Notes: generated from the sequence alone by a model not told the origin. DNA of 64,000 nucleotides from Vibrio gallaecicus (GCF_024347495.1 NZ_AP025490.1:3162001-3226000); one strand, 5' to 3'; positions 45,088-55,047 are shown, numbered from the stretch's first letter. Program-made: numbers and translations.

Positions 45088-46926
45088 TTAACCGTGAGTC
45101 GTAATATGCTCTTGAATCAAATCCAAGAAAGGATCAGCGTACTTGTCTAACTTACGTTGACCAACACCATTTACAGCAAGCATTTCTCCATAAGAGGTTG
45201 GCAGCACTTCAGCCATATCAATCAATGTTGCATCACTGAACACCACATAAGGTGGTAAACCATCTTGATCGGCAATAGATTTACGCAGCTTACGAAGTTT
45301 GGCAAAGAGTTTCTTATCGTAATTCTTGCTCGTCAGTTTATCGGCTTTCGCACTTCTGACTGCGGTATCTAATCTAGGCACTGCAAGTTCTAAATTCATT
45401 TCACCACGCAGCAAAGGGCGTGCTTCTTCGGTTAACTGCAATGTTGAATTGCGAGTGATGTTTTGGAACAGCAGACCTTTATGAATAAGCTGCCTAAAAA
45501 TACTGATCCAATAGTCATGGCTATGATCTCGACCAATCCCATAGGTTGAGAGCTTATCGTGTCCATTATCTCGCACTCGAATATTTTGCATTCCGCGCAT
45601 TACTTCTACTACATAACCCATACCAAACGACTGGTTCACTCGGTAAACACATGACAGTGCTTTTTGCGCTTCTTCAGTAGCATCAAAGTGTTTCGGCGGA
45701 TCTAAGCAGATATCACAGTTGCCACAAGGCTTGTCGCGATATTCGCCAAAGTAATTCAATAGCACTTGACGTCGACATGTTTGAGCTTCCGCAAACGCAC
45801 TCATTGCATTGAGCTTATGGCTCTCCACTTGTTTCTGCGGGCCTTCTTCTTTCTCATCCAACATGCGGCGAAGCCAGCCAATATCAGCCGGGTCAAATAG
45901 CATCATTGCTTCTGCCGGTAACCCATCTCGCCCTGCTCTGCCTGTTTCTTGGTAATAAGACTCAATGTTGCGCGGAATATCAAAGTGCACAACAAAGCGT
46001 ACATTGGGTTTATTGATTCCCATACCAAAGGCGACGGTTGCGACAACTATTTGGATGTCATCACGCTGAAAAGCTTCTTGCACATAAGCACGTTCATCGG
46101 TATCTAAACCTGCGTGGTAACTTGCCGCACGAATGCCGTTATTACACAGCTTTTCCGTAACCATTTCGACTTTCTTACGACTACCACAATAGATGATGCC
46201 GCAGTTGCCTTTCTGAGTTTCAAGATAGCGAACCACTTGTGATACAGGCTTATGTTTCTCAACTAAGTTGTATCGAATGTTTGGTCGGTCAAAACTGCCG
46301 AGGTAAGTATGAGGGTCCACCAACTGAAGACGCTGGATAATATCATTTCGAGTAGCGTCATCAGCCGTTGCTGTCAGCGCCATGTAGGGCACATGAGGGA
46401 AGTACTGTTTTAGCTGACCTAACGATGCGTATTCAGGTCTGAAATCATGACCCCATTGAGAAATACAATGCGCTTCATCTACCGCAATCATCGAAAGGGG
46501 TAAACCCTGTAAACGTTCAATGAAGTCACGCATGAGAACTCGCTCAGGAGAAACATACACCATCTTCAGCTGACCTGAATTCATACGGTTGAATACGCTA
46601 ATTAAAGCATCGCGTGGCATAGAGGAGTTAATACACTCAGCCGCTACACCATCTGCTTTTAATTGGTCTACCTGATCTTTCATTAAAGAGATCAATGGAG
46701 AGATAACCAAAGTTAGCCCTTCACGCACTAGCGCTGGGATTTGGTAACAAAGCGATTTACCACCACCGGTCGGCATAATAACTAAACTATCTTGACCTTC
46801 AACCGCTAAGTCTATGACCTCTTTTTGACCGTCACGAAACTCCTGATAGCCAAATACATCTTGTAAAATGGTTTGGGCATCAGCGGTGGGCGTCGACGTT
46901 TGCTCTGCAATCAAAGTGGCGGTCAT
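45088..46926 (-). CDS. recQ: ATP-dependent DNA helicase RecQ
   Basis: A 612-residue RecQ helicase of the RecF recombination pathway. Motif [21 protein letters not shown] motif [19 protein letters not shown], the zinc-binding cysteines ([19 protein letters not shown]), the RQC winged helix and a C-terminal HRDC domain (about 530-610) are all present. The start [10 protein letters not shown] is chosen because AGGA lies seven bases upstream and the length then fits the family; a reading 71 codons longer would overlap the divergent rarD. Confidence 0.97.
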   Translation of the reverse strand: MTATLIAEQTSTPTADAQTILQDVFGYQEFRDGQKEVIDLAVEGQDSLVIMPTGGGKSLCYQIPALVREGLTLVISPLISLMKDQVDQLKADGVAAECINSSMPRDALISVFNRMNSGQLKMVYVSPERVLMRDFIERLQGLPLSMIAVDEAHCISQWGHDFRPEYASLGQLKQYFPHVPYMALTATADDATRNDIIQRLQLVDPHTYLGSFDRPNIRYNLVEKHKPVSQVVRYLETQKGNCGIIYCGSRKKVEMVTEKLCNNGIRAASYHAGLDTDERAYVQEAFQRDDIQIVVATVAFGMGINKPNVRFVVHFDIPRNIESYYQETGRAGRDGLPAEAMMLFDPADIGWLRRMLDEKEEGPQKQVESHKLNAMSAFAEAQTCRRQVLLNYFGEYRDKPCGNCDICLDPPKHFDATEEAQKALSCVYRVNQSFGMGYVVEVMRGMQNIRVRDNGHDKLSTYGIGRDHSHDYWISIFRQLIHKGLLFQNITRNSTLQLTEEARPLLRGEMNLELAVPRLDTAVRSAKADKLTSKNYDKKLFAKLRKLRKSIADQDGLPPYVVFSDATLIDMAEVLPTSYGEMLAVNGVGQRKLDKYADPFLDLIQEHITTHG

Positions 46927-47106
46927 TGGGTATCCTAATCGAGGGTTTAATAAGCTCACTTGCGTGGTAAGCGAGGCGACACATTGTAGAGGGGAATGCT
47001 GGCGAATAAAACCGCAAATTATTAGGCTAAATGGTTTAACGCTCCTATACTGACCAACTCTCTTTATAAATCTAATTACTAGGTACTCAGTACCAGAGAA
47101 AGTCTC

Positions 47107-48015
47107 ATGACTCCAGAAGAACAACAACGTACACGCCAAGGAATTTTGCTTGCCATTGGTGCATACACAATGTGGGGAATTGCCCCTATATATTTCAAAT
47201 CTTTAAGTGACGTTTCACCGCTAGAGATCATCAGTCACCGCGTAGTGTGGTCATTCTTTTTGCTCGCATTTTTACTGCACCTCGGCCGTCGCTGGCGCAA
47301 TGTTCGCGACACTCTGACTTCGAAACCAAAAGTTTTGCTTCTTATCGCGACTTCGATATTAATTGGAGCAAATTGGCTTATCTTTATTTGGGCAGTCAAT
47401 TCAAACCACATGCTCGATGCCAGCTTAGGCTATTACATCAACCCCTTAATTAACGTGTTACTTGGAATGCTATTTCTTGGTGAGCGTTTAAGGAAATTAC
47501 AGTGGTTTGCCGTTGCTCTTGCTGCCGTTGGTGTACTTATCCAGCTTATTGCTTTTGGGTCAATTCCTGTAGTCGCGATTGCGTTAGCTTGTAGTTTCGG
47601 TTTTTACGGACTGATGCGTAAGAAACTCAACTTAGAAGCACAGACAGGCTTATTCATTGAAACCTTAATCTTACTGCCGGTTGCTGCGGGCTATTTGCTG
47701 TTTATTGCCGACTCGCCAACTTCTCACTTCACTGCAAACCCTATTCAACTAAATCTACTACTAGTGGCGGCGGGCGTTATCACAACTTTACCTTTGCTCT
47801 GCTTTACTGGTGCTGCGACTCGCTTAAAGCTTTCAACGTTGGGATTTTTCCAATATATCGGCCCTAGTTTAATGTTCTTATTGGCTGTACTTATCTACGG
47901 GGAAGCCTTTAGTACAGATAAAGCCATCACATTCGCCTTTATTTGGGGTGCTTTAGTCGTCTTTAGCTTTGATGGGCTTCGTAATAATAAGAAAAGTAAA
48001 CAAGCTAAAAGCTAG
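47107..48015 (+). CDS. rarD: EamA-type transporter RarD
   Basis: A 302-residue member of the drug/metabolite transporter superfamily with ten predicted transmembrane segments in two EamA repeats. The N terminus [20 protein letters not shown] and ISHRVVWSF are typical of RarD. Substrate unknown; the E. coli gene is annotated as a chloramphenicol-sensitivity protein. Divergent from recQ, in an arrangement recurring in Vibrio. Confidence 0.9.
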   Translation: MTPEEQQRTRQGILLAIGAYTMWGIAPIYFKSLSDVSPLEIISHRVVWSFFLLAFLLHLGRRWRNVRDTLTSKPKVLLLIATSILIGANWLIFIWAVNSNHMLDASLGYYINPLINVLLGMLFLGERLRKLQWFAVALAAVGVLIQLIAFGSIPVVAIALACSFGFYGLMRKKLNLEAQTGLFIETLILLPVAAGYLLFIADSPTSHFTANPIQLNLLLVAAGVITTLPLLCFTGAATRLKLSTLGFFQYIGPSLMFLLAVLIYGEAFSTDKAITFAFIWGALVVFSFDGLRNNKKSKQAKS

Positions 48016-48100
48016 CTCTGCTGGTTTTTTACAAGACAACTTAGAAAGACAAAGTTAAGCTTGGTTGAATTGATGATAATTTAACCAAGCTTTTGGCATT

Positions 48101-48895
48101 ATGGATAACGTTCACTACTATTCGACTCCAACTAAAGAAATCAGCTTAATTCAGGCTCAATACCAAGAGTTCGCTTTCCAACGCCACTACCACCTAGATT
48201 TTCACATAGGTCTGATTACCCAAGGACAACAAAAGTTTATCTATAAAGGCACCAGCCACCATGTTGGCAGCGGGCAAGTCGTCATAATGCCACCCGATGA
48301 ACTTCATGATGGGCACTCAAAGCTGGATTCAGGTTACGAAGTCCGTGTATTTTCCGTTTCCCCTCAATGGTTTCAAGATCTTGCAGATCCCAACAAAAAT
48401 GCTCACAACTTAAGCTTTTCAGAGCTGATCCTTTCCGATCAAGCTTCATTTTTACAATTACGCAACTTACACCAGCTATTAATACAGCCAAACATCAGCC
48501 AGCTTGCTCAAGACTGCCTCCCCTATGAGGGATTTTCGACAATAGTAGATCGATACGCGCAATTTGGATCAAAAGTAAATGTGCAGCTGGGTAACAAGGA
48601 TGTCGATTCATTAAAAAGTTATTTACTGGAAAACTTAGATCAACCGGTAAGGCTCAATCACTTATCAGAGTTATGTGACCTGACCACAACTCAATTCCAA
48701 AGGCATTTCAAAAACAAAATGGGCATCACACCCTATGCTTGGTTAAGCCGTTTAAGAATGGAACAAAGCATGCGCTTAATTAAGTCAGGCGTGTGCGGGA
48801 CAGAAGTCGCATTACAAGTCGGATTTTACGATCAAGCCCATTTCTCTAAAGCATTTAAAACAGTTTTTGGCGTTCCACCATCATTAATTCGTTGA
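48101..48895 (+). CDS. AraC-family transcriptional regulator
   Basis: A 264-residue regulator. The N-terminal cupin-like ligand domain has HYHLDFHIGLITQGQQ (about 24-39) and the metal/ligand-type motif MPPDELHDGHS. The C-terminal DNA-binding domain (about 165-264) has two helix-turn-helix motifs: LNHLSELCDLTTTQFQRHFK and VALQVGFYDQAHFSKAFK. It lies 91 bp upstream of a LysE/RhtB exporter on the same strand, so it is a candidate regulator of that gene. Effector unknown. Confidence 0.9.
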   Translation: MDNVHYYSTPTKEISLIQAQYQEFAFQRHYHLDFHIGLITQGQQKFIYKGTSHHVGSGQVVIMPPDELHDGHSKLDSGYEVRVFSVSPQWFQDLADPNKNAHNLSFSELILSDQASFLQLRNLHQLLIQPNISQLAQDCLPYEGFSTIVDRYAQFGSKVNVQLGNKDVDSLKSYLLENLDQPVRLNHLSELCDLTTTQFQRHFKNKMGITPYAWLSRLRMEQSMRLIKSGVCGTEVALQVGFYDQAHFSKAFKTVFGVPPSLIR

Positions 48896-48986
48896 GTGTT
48901 GATTATTTACAATTTGCCCCATAGTAAATACGGTAGGCTACGCTCAATACACACAAGAAGCTTATCTTCTAGCTTGAGAGCGACTA

Positions 48987-49649
48987 ATGAACGAAGTCAC
49001 AATACTAATTACCCTTGCCTCTATTCACTTTATTGCCTTGATGAGCCCTGGCCCTGATTTTGCTCTAGTTGTGCAAAATGCCACTCGTCACGGTCGACAA
49101 ACTGGGCTATTTATCGCCCTAGGCTTGTCTTTCGGAATCCTACTTCATTCAATATTTAGCCTAACAGGTATCAGTTACCTCGTTCATCAGCAACCGACCG
49201 TTTTTGCTCTGCTACAATTAGCTGGTGGTAGTTATTTACTGTACTTGGGGTATGGGGCATTAAAAGCGACTTGGCATACCATCAACCACCACGATGATGA
49301 ATCACCAGACACTGAAGCCAAAGATCTAATCCTGACAAATAAACGAGAAGCCTTCTCTAAAGGTTTCGCAACCAACATTCTTAATCCAAAAGCTTTAGTT
49401 TTCTTTATCAGCCTGATGTCGAGCTTAGTGCCAGCAGATATGTCGACGGCAGGGAAAGGCGCAGCGATGCTTATTTTATGGGGGCTTTCTTTATTTTGGT
49501 TCTCTTTATTAGCTTGGATGCTTTCAACTAAAACCTTACAGAAAAAGTTACATGAAGCGACCGTTTATATTGATGGATTATGTGGCGCGGTTTTCACCAT
49601 AATCGGCATCAGTATTATTTGGCAATCTGCCATGGTCTTCGTGTCTTAA
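48987..49649 (+). CDS. LysE/RhtB-family amino-acid exporter
   Basis: A 220-residue inner-membrane exporter with about six transmembrane segments. The family motifs SPGPDFALVVQN (about 21-32), GLSFG and NILNPKALVFF (about 132-142) are present. A polar loop around residues 95-120 (HHDDESPDTEAKD) separates the halves. Proteins of this family export amino acids or homoserine lactones. It lies between an AraC regulator and ggt. Confidence 0.88.
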   Translation: MNEVTILITLASIHFIALMSPGPDFALVVQNATRHGRQTGLFIALGLSFGILLHSIFSLTGISYLVHQQPTVFALLQLAGGSYLLYLGYGALKATWHTINHHDDESPDTEAKDLILTNKREAFSKGFATNILNPKALVFFISLMSSLVPADMSTAGKGAAMLILWGLSLFWFSLLAWMLSTKTLQKKLHEATVYIDGLCGAVFTIIGISIIWQSAMVFVS

Positions 49650-49740
49650 ATTCGAATCAAGGTTACATTTTGTTAACAATAAACTAGATCTCTCTCGAAT
49701 CCACTGCCAATCTAGCTCTGCATATTTAAAGGAGAAGAGC

Positions 49741-51498
49741 ATGCAGTGGAAAACAAAACTTTCAACAATCGCCACCTCTACCCTAATTTTTGCCTCTCAC
49801 GTCAGTTGGGCAAACCAAGCCGCAGATTCAGTTGCGCCTGAACACAGTAGTGGAATTGAAACCAAACAACTCGTTAAAGCGAAAGACTGGATGGTTACCG
49901 CCGCTAACCCCATAGCCACTCAAGCAGGGGCCGATGTTTTAGCTAGAGGCGGCAATGCTGTCGATGCCATGGTTGCAGTTCAACTTATGCTTGGCTTAGT
50001 CGAGCCTCAGTCATCAGGTATTGGTGGCGGGGCGTTCCTTGTCTATTGGGATGCCAAAAGTAATCAGCTCAAAACCTATGATGGGCGCGAAACGGCACCA
50101 TTAGACGCCACTCCACAACTCTTTCAAGATAACAACGGGCAACCATTGAAGTTTTATGATGCCGTTGTGGGCGGTCGCTCTGTTGGCACACCAGGAACGG
50201 TCAAACTCTTATGGGATACTCATCAAAAATATGGAAAGCTTGATTGGGCGTCTTTAATCGCTCCGATCATAAAAGTGGCTCAAGATGGCTTTACCATTAG
50301 CCCTCGCCTAGCCACTCTAATTAATAATGATCAACAACGTTTAAGCCGCTTCCCAACAACAAAAGCGTATTTTTTTGATGCTAATGGGCAACCAAAAACA
50401 GCAGGTACTTTACTTAAAAACCCGGAATACGCAGAGACACTCCAATCTATAGCAAGCCAAGGCGCTAAAGCCTTTTATCAAGGTAATATCGCTAGCGACA
50501 TTATTGCTACTGTTCAAAATGCTAAAGGTAACCCAGGCGTCTTAGCCCAAAAAGATTTCGATACCTATACCATTAAGCAGCGAACTCCGGTTTGTTCAGC
50601 CTACGAAAGTTATCAAGTCTGCGGAATGGGACCGCCAAGTTCAGGTGCTCTTACCGTAGGTCAAATTTTATCAATGACCGAACAATTTGATTTGAAATCA
50701 TGGGGGCCAGATGACGCAAGATCATGGCAGGTGTTAGCTGATGCTTCTCTTCTAGCCTTTGCAGACCGCGGGATGTACATGGCAGACCAAGATTATGTGC
50801 CAGTGCCAACTCAAGGGTTAGTCAGTACTGACTATTTGAAAGAAAGAGCTCAATTGATTACGGCTGGCAAAGCATTAGATTCCGTATCAGCAGGCTCACC
50901 ACCTTGGGATCATGCGATGCTACGCAGCCAAGACATCTCTATTGAGCTTCCTTCCACCAGCCATTTCAATATTGTTGATAGCGATGGCAACGTGATATCG
51001 ATGACAACCACTATTGAAAATGCTTTTGGCTCTCGTTTAATGGTCAGAGGTTTCTTGCTAAATAATGAGTTAACCGATTTTTCATTCAAAACTCATAATG
51101 ACGGTAAACCTATTGCGAACAGGCTTGAACCTGGGAAACGACCTCGCTCTTCAATGGCACCCACAATTATCATGCAAGACGATAAACCTTATATAGCAAT
51201 AGGATCACCAGGTGGAAGCCGCATCATTGGTTACGTCGCTCAAGCGATTATCGCCCACACTCAATGGGATATGGATATTCAAGAAGCCATTAACCACCCT
51301 CATTTCTTAAACCGATTTGGCACACTAGATGTAGAGCAAGGAACTCAAGCCGAATTATTTAAACCAAAACTAGAAAAAATGGGCTTTAAGGTGAACGTTC
51401 GAGATCTAAATTCAGGTTTGCATGCGATCAGGATCACAAAAGATGGGCTAGAAGGAGCAGCAGACCCAAGACGTGAAGGAGCTGCAATCGGGCAATAG
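49741..51498 (+). CDS. ggt: Gamma-glutamyltranspeptidase
   Basis: A 585-residue periplasmic Ntn-hydrolase that cleaves the gamma-glutamyl bond of glutathione. A signal peptide ends near HVSWA (residue 24). The mature protein has AANPIATQAG and GGNAVDAMVA. The autoprocessing nucleophile is T406 in PSTSHFNIVD, which would start the small subunit, and the PGGSRIIG oxyanion region follows. The ATG follows AGGAGAAG. A role in recycling glutathione-derived amino acids fits the exporter upstream, but that link is inference. Confidence 0.95.
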   Translation: MQWKTKLSTIATSTLIFASHVSWANQAADSVAPEHSSGIETKQLVKAKDWMVTAANPIATQAGADVLARGGNAVDAMVAVQLMLGLVEPQSSGIGGGAFLVYWDAKSNQLKTYDGRETAPLDATPQLFQDNNGQPLKFYDAVVGGRSVGTPGTVKLLWDTHQKYGKLDWASLIAPIIKVAQDGFTISPRLATLINNDQQRLSRFPTTKAYFFDANGQPKTAGTLLKNPEYAETLQSIASQGAKAFYQGNIASDIIATVQNAKGNPGVLAQKDFDTYTIKQRTPVCSAYESYQVCGMGPPSSGALTVGQILSMTEQFDLKSWGPDDARSWQVLADASLLAFADRGMYMADQDYVPVPTQGLVSTDYLKERAQLITAGKALDSVSAGSPPWDHAMLRSQDISIELPSTSHFNIVDSDGNVISMTTTIENAFGSRLMVRGFLLNNELTDFSFKTHNDGKPIANRLEPGKRPRSSMAPTIIMQDDKPYIAIGSPGGSRIIGYVAQAIIAHTQWDMDIQEAINHPHFLNRFGTLDVEQGTQAELFKPKLEKMGFKVNVRDLNSGLHAIRITKDGLEGAADPRREGAAIGQ

Positions 51499-51518
51499 CC
51501 GTTAACACTCCCCTTTTT

Positions 51519-51558
51519 ACTCGCTTGCTTGTAAGAGATCTCTCACAAGCAAGTGAGT
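51519..51558. promoter_or_regulatory. Palindrome with GacA/VarA-type box upstream of csrB
   Basis: A 40-bp near-perfect palindrome with 14-bp arms and one mismatch. Inside it, at 51530-51547, TGTAAG-N6-CTCACA matches the GacA/UvrY/VarA consensus TGTAAG-N6-CTTACA in 11 of 12 bases. It lies about 150-170 bp upstream of the likely csrB start, a spacing like that known for csrB-type genes. The same palindrome could also act as a hairpin after ggt, but no T tract follows. Confidence 0.75.
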
Positions 51559-51700
51559 AAATATCGATATTTACTTACGACAAACAGTAACACCCAACAG
51601 TAACCATCTGAAATATAAAGATACGTTCATTTAGCAAACGATTTTATCTGTAGAATTATCGCTTTTCTGCATTGCCGATAATTTCGATATGGGTAATATT

Positions 51701-52119
51701 AAAGGTGTCGGAAGGATGCTGACACGGAACAGGAAAACACCACGGAATTGGTTATCTTCAGGATGAAGATTTGGTTGCTCAGGATGAACAATCAGCAAGG
51801 AAAGCGAAAGGACATTGTACGGATACAATAGTAACTAGGATGGTTGCTACTAAGGAAGGCAATGGACACCTCTGGATGAGGAAAGGACTGAACATCAGGA
51901 TGATGTAAAGGACACCGCTCAAGGAACAAGTGAAGCGCGCTAACGAGGACTGTTGGCAGATCAGGATAAGATCAAGGACACCGCTAGGATGGCGACGAAA
52001 GGAATACGCTGAAGGATAACAGCACACTATCATGGATTTGATGCATGGAGCACACTTAGTAGCCGGATTGCTGCGAGTAAGACTATAGACCCCGATGAGC
52101 GCAAGCTCTCGGGGTTTTT
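51701..52119 (+). ncRNA. csrB: CsrB-family CsrA-sequestering RNA
   Basis: A protein-free stretch of about 420 bp with more than twenty GGA motifs, many as AGGA or CAGGATG in short hairpin loops (for example TTCAGGATGAA at 51758, CATCAGGATGATG at 51894 and TCAAGGACACCG at 51972). This is the hallmark of CsrB/RsmZ RNAs, which titrate the translational regulator CsrA. It ends in a strong terminator and has a GacA/VarA-type box upstream. The 5' end is approximate; a -10-like TAATAT lies at 51694-51699. Vibrios usually carry two to four such RNAs. Confidence 0.85.
52090..52119 (+). terminator. Intrinsic terminator of csrB
   Basis: A hairpin ACCCCGATGAGC / GCTCTCGGGGT with loop GCAA, followed by TTTTTCTTT. 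Confidence 0.92.
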
Positions 52120-52248
52120 CTTTATCTGCGCACTTTGGTCGACTCACCTTATTTTTTAATAAGCTTAGAGCTATGGGAGCTTATAAAAAAGAGCAGCCGT
52201 TTAGCTACTCTTCCTTAATCTCGATTAACCTTTATTAATTCTACTCGC

Positions 52249-54423
52249 TTACAACTTCTCTAGCCTTGCATAAGCCGTCACTAACCACTTAATGCCCTCA
52301 CCATTGAATGCGATTTGAACTCGGCTCTGAGGACCACTACCTTCAAAGTTAATAATAGTGCCTTCGCCAAATTTAGGATGTTTGACTCTCGACCCTAAAC
52401 TAAACCCAGTTTCATTGAAATTTTCTTTAACCGCTGTTGGGCTAAAGCGACCACTAGAAGCTGGTCGGCTAATTTGTGCCTTCATGCGCACTTCATCTAA
52501 ACACGTTTCAGGCAGCTCACGAATGAAACGAGATGGCTTATGGTACTTTTCCTGACCATATAAACGACGCATTTCCGCATAAGTGATGTAGAGCTTTTCC
52601 ATTGCTCGAGTCATGCCTACATAACATAAGCGACGTTCTTCTTCTAAACGTCCCGCTTCTTCTGCCGACATTTGGCTTGGGAACATACCTTCTTCAACAC
52701 CTACCATAAATACCATAGGGAATTCCAAGCCCTTCGCACTATGTAATGTCATCAGCTGAACTGCATCATCAAACTCATCGGCCTGCCCTTCACCTGCTTC
52801 AAGTGCTGCATGCGTTAAGAAAGCAGTCAGCATGCTCATTTCCTCAGCTTCTTCTGGCTTTTCAAATTGGCGAGTCGCTGTGACTAATTCTTCTAAGTTT
52901 TCAATACGAGCCTTCGATTTTTCGCCCTTTTCTTGCTCGTACATCGCAAACAAGCCAGACGATTTAATCACGTGGTCGGTTTGCTCATGCAGCCTCAATT
53001 CTATCGTGTCATCTTCCAGTGCATTGATAAGCTCAATAAAACGGCTCAAAGCCCCTGCAGCACGACCTGGTAAAACTTGTTCTTCTATCAGAGCAACACT
53101 TGCTTGCCACATCGTTGCACCACGATCACGTGCCGCAAGACGAATCGTTTCTAACGTTTTATCACCCAAGCCACGCGTTGGCGTATTAACGACACGCTCG
53201 AAGGCAGCATCATTGCTACGATTATTCATCAAGCGTAGGTAGCTCAAGGCATCTCTGATTTCCTGACGCTCGAAGAATCGCATGCCACCGTAGATTCGGT
53301 AAGGAAGACCACCTTGGATAAGCGCTTCTTCAAGCACACGAGATTGGGCGTTGTTACGATAAAGCATCGCAGTATCTTCTAGCGCTCCACCTTTCTCCTG
53401 CCACTCTTTGATTTTACTGACCGTGAAGCGCGCTTCATCTAATTCGTTATACGCTGAGTACACCGAAATAGGTTCGCCATCATTACCATCAGTCCATAAT
53501 TCTTTGCCCATACGCTCCGTATTGTTGGCAATCAGCTCATTCGCAGCTTGAAGAATGGTTTTCGTTGAACGGTAATTTTGTTCAAGACGGATAGTTTCTG
53601 CACCAATAAATTCATCTAAGAATTTCTGAATATTCTCTATCTTCGCGCCACGCCATCCATAGATAGATTGATCATCATCGCCAACGATCATAACGCGACA
53701 TTCAGGACCCGCCATCATTCGCAACCAAGCGTATTGAATGTTGTTGGTATCTTGAAATTCATCCACCAGAATATGTTTAAATCGAGCTTGGTAATGCTCT
53801 CGGATATGCTTTTTATCACGCAGTAATTCATGAGCTCGTAAAAGAATTTCTGCAAAGTCGACTAATCCGGCACGATCACACGCCTCTTGATACGCCGAGT
53901 AAATCTTCAACCATGTTTGGGTGACGGGATCATTGTAAGAATCAATATGGCTAGGTCGTAAGCCTTCATCTTTCTTCCCATTGATCCACCATGAGCCCTG
54001 TTTCGCAGGCCATTGCTTCTCATCTAAATTCTGAGCTTTAATCAAGCGGCGCAATAATCGAATCTGATCATCGGAGTCTATGATCTGGAAGTCTTCTGGC
54101 AATTTTGCATCTAAGTAGTGAGCTCGTAAAATTCGATGACAAATACCATGGAATGTACCATTCCACATTCCAGATGAACTGCCCATCATCAACTCATCAA
54201 TACGACCACGCATTTCTGCCGCCGCTTTATTGGTAAACGTCACTGACATAATCGAAAAAGGAGATGCTTGCTCAACCGCTTGAAGCCAAGCAATGCGGTG
54301 TACTAAAACTCGAGTTTTACCACTACCAGCCCCCGCTAGAATAAGTCGATGTTCTAAAGGGGCGGCAACCGCCTCACGTTGTTTGTCGTTCAGGCCATCG
54401 AGTAAAAGCGAAGGATCTATCAT
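52249..54423 (-). CDS. uvrD: DNA helicase II UvrD
   Basis: A 724-residue SF1 helicase for mismatch and nucleotide excision repair. LAGAGSGKTRVLVHRIAWL (motif I), TFTNKAAAEMRGR, DEFQDTNNIQYAWL, GDDDQSIYGWRGA, EQNYRS, LMTLHSAKGLEF and VGMTRA follow in order, and the C terminus has the Tudor-like HPKFGEGTI-INFEGSGPQSRVQIAF fold. The start MIDPSLLLDGLNDKQREAV at 54423 matches E. coli. The longer reading from 54453 is less likely because its first codons are part of a LexA-like operator. Confidence 0.96.
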   Translation of the reverse strand: MIDPSLLLDGLNDKQREAVAAPLEHRLILAGAGSGKTRVLVHRIAWLQAVEQASPFSIMSVTFTNKAAAEMRGRIDELMMGSSSGMWNGTFHGICHRILRAHYLDAKLPEDFQIIDSDDQIRLLRRLIKAQNLDEKQWPAKQGSWWINGKKDEGLRPSHIDSYNDPVTQTWLKIYSAYQEACDRAGLVDFAEILLRAHELLRDKKHIREHYQARFKHILVDEFQDTNNIQYAWLRMMAGPECRVMIVGDDDQSIYGWRGAKIENIQKFLDEFIGAETIRLEQNYRSTKTILQAANELIANNTERMGKELWTDGNDGEPISVYSAYNELDEARFTVSKIKEWQEKGGALEDTAMLYRNNAQSRVLEEALIQGGLPYRIYGGMRFFERQEIRDALSYLRLMNNRSNDAAFERVVNTPTRGLGDKTLETIRLAARDRGATMWQASVALIEEQVLPGRAAGALSRFIELINALEDDTIELRLHEQTDHVIKSSGLFAMYEQEKGEKSKARIENLEELVTATRQFEKPEEAEEMSMLTAFLTHAALEAGEGQADEFDDAVQLMTLHSAKGLEFPMVFMVGVEEGMFPSQMSAEEAGRLEEERRLCYVGMTRAMEKLYITYAEMRRLYGQEKYHKPSRFIRELPETCLDEVRMKAQISRPASSGRFSPTAVKENFNETGFSLGSRVKHPKFGEGTIINFEGSGPQSRVQIAFNGEGIKWLVTAYARLEKL

Positions 54424-54437
54424 GAATGGGCTCACTA

Positions 54438-54453
54438 CTGGGTTTTTATACAT
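54438..54453. promoter_or_regulatory. LexA-like SOS operator of uvrD
   Basis: CTGGGTTTTTATACAT on the plus strand, preceded by TA. It matches the LexA consensus TACTG-N10-CAGTA perfectly in the left half and as CATAA in the right half. Its interior also resembles the E. coli uvrD operator. It ends 15 bp upstream of the preferred uvrD start. Confidence 0.55.
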
Positions 54454-54483
54454 AAAAGTTGATTATAACCTAAACACCCATCT

Positions 54484-54686
54484 CCGTTTAGAGTAATAAG
54501 CAGAAAAAAACATCAATTAATTATCATTAAAAATCAATCACTTGAATAAAAATCCCACGAATTCATTCATAAAAATCATTTTTTAATGAAATTATTTATC
54601 CGTTCTTCCTATCCTTTCTAATAAGCTGGTTAACATTTCATTAACTAGCCAACACAAATATAAATAAAGTCCTAGAGGGAATGACT
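54484..54686. promoter_or_regulatory. Upstream region of the bufferin operon
   Basis: About 200 bp of AT-rich DNA between uvrD and bufA1, divergent to both. At 54629-54645 an inverted repeat GTTAA-N7-TTAAC is visible and might be an operator. A GAGGG ribosome site (around 54675) is eight bases from the preferred bufA1 start. No ECF-sigma promoter motif that I can name with confidence is seen. Confidence 0.35.
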
Positions 54687-54947
54687 ATGAAAAATTCAAA
54701 TCTTGCTGTAACTGCTGCGATCACGAGCCTACTTGCCTTTGGTGGTACTGTTTTAACTTCTGCACCCGCTGAAGCCGCGGCAAAAGAAAAGTGCTACGGC
54801 GTAGCGAAAGCTGGTAAAAATGACTGTGCGACCAAAACAAGCTCATGTGCGGGTACAGCAAAAGAAGACAACCAAAGTGATGCATTTGTTGTGGTACCTA
54901 AAGGACTATGTGGGAAGCTTTCAGGCGGTAGTACTCAATCTTCTTAA
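54687..54947 (+). CDS. bufA1: Bufferin-type RiPP precursor (DUF2282)
   Basis: An 86-residue precursor with a signal peptide to about residue 30 (TSAPAEA) and a mature part with four cysteines: C36 in KEKCYG, C47 in KNDCAT, C54 in TSSCAG and C75 in KGLCGK. This pattern is that of DUF2282 (BufA1) bufferins, in which an MNIO enzyme converts cysteines to thiooxazole groups and the exported product binds metals such as copper. The ATG at 54687 has better ribosome-site spacing than the one six bases earlier. It leads the bufB-bufC-doxX operon. Modification and metal are inferred from the family. Confidence 0.85.
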   Translation: MKNSNLAVTAAITSLLAFGGTVLTSAPAEAAAKEKCYGVAKAGKNDCATKTSSCAGTAKEDNQSDAFVVVPKGLCGKLSGGSTQSS

Positions 54948-55047
54948 GTTTGATTCTGTGAGCCCATTCTATATGGGCTCACCAACTCATCGTTTAGTAT
55001 TTTAGGTCTATGGTAGTTATATTCACTGAAGTTAAAGGAGAGCCACT

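Noticed and set aside
51519..51558. The palindrome as an intrinsic terminator for ggt
   Set aside because: No T tract follows on the plus strand, and the GacA-type box match is strong. A dual role remains possible.
51701..52119. The repeated GGA-rich stretch considered as a CRISPR array or satellite repeat
   Set aside because: There are no equal-length repeats and spacers. The short GGA motifs lie in varied hairpin contexts, as in CsrB RNAs.
51779..52147. A 122-codon reverse-strand reading across the csrB region
   Set aside because: It is antisense to the GGA-rich RNA and includes its terminator. The composition reflects CsrB repeats, not a protein.
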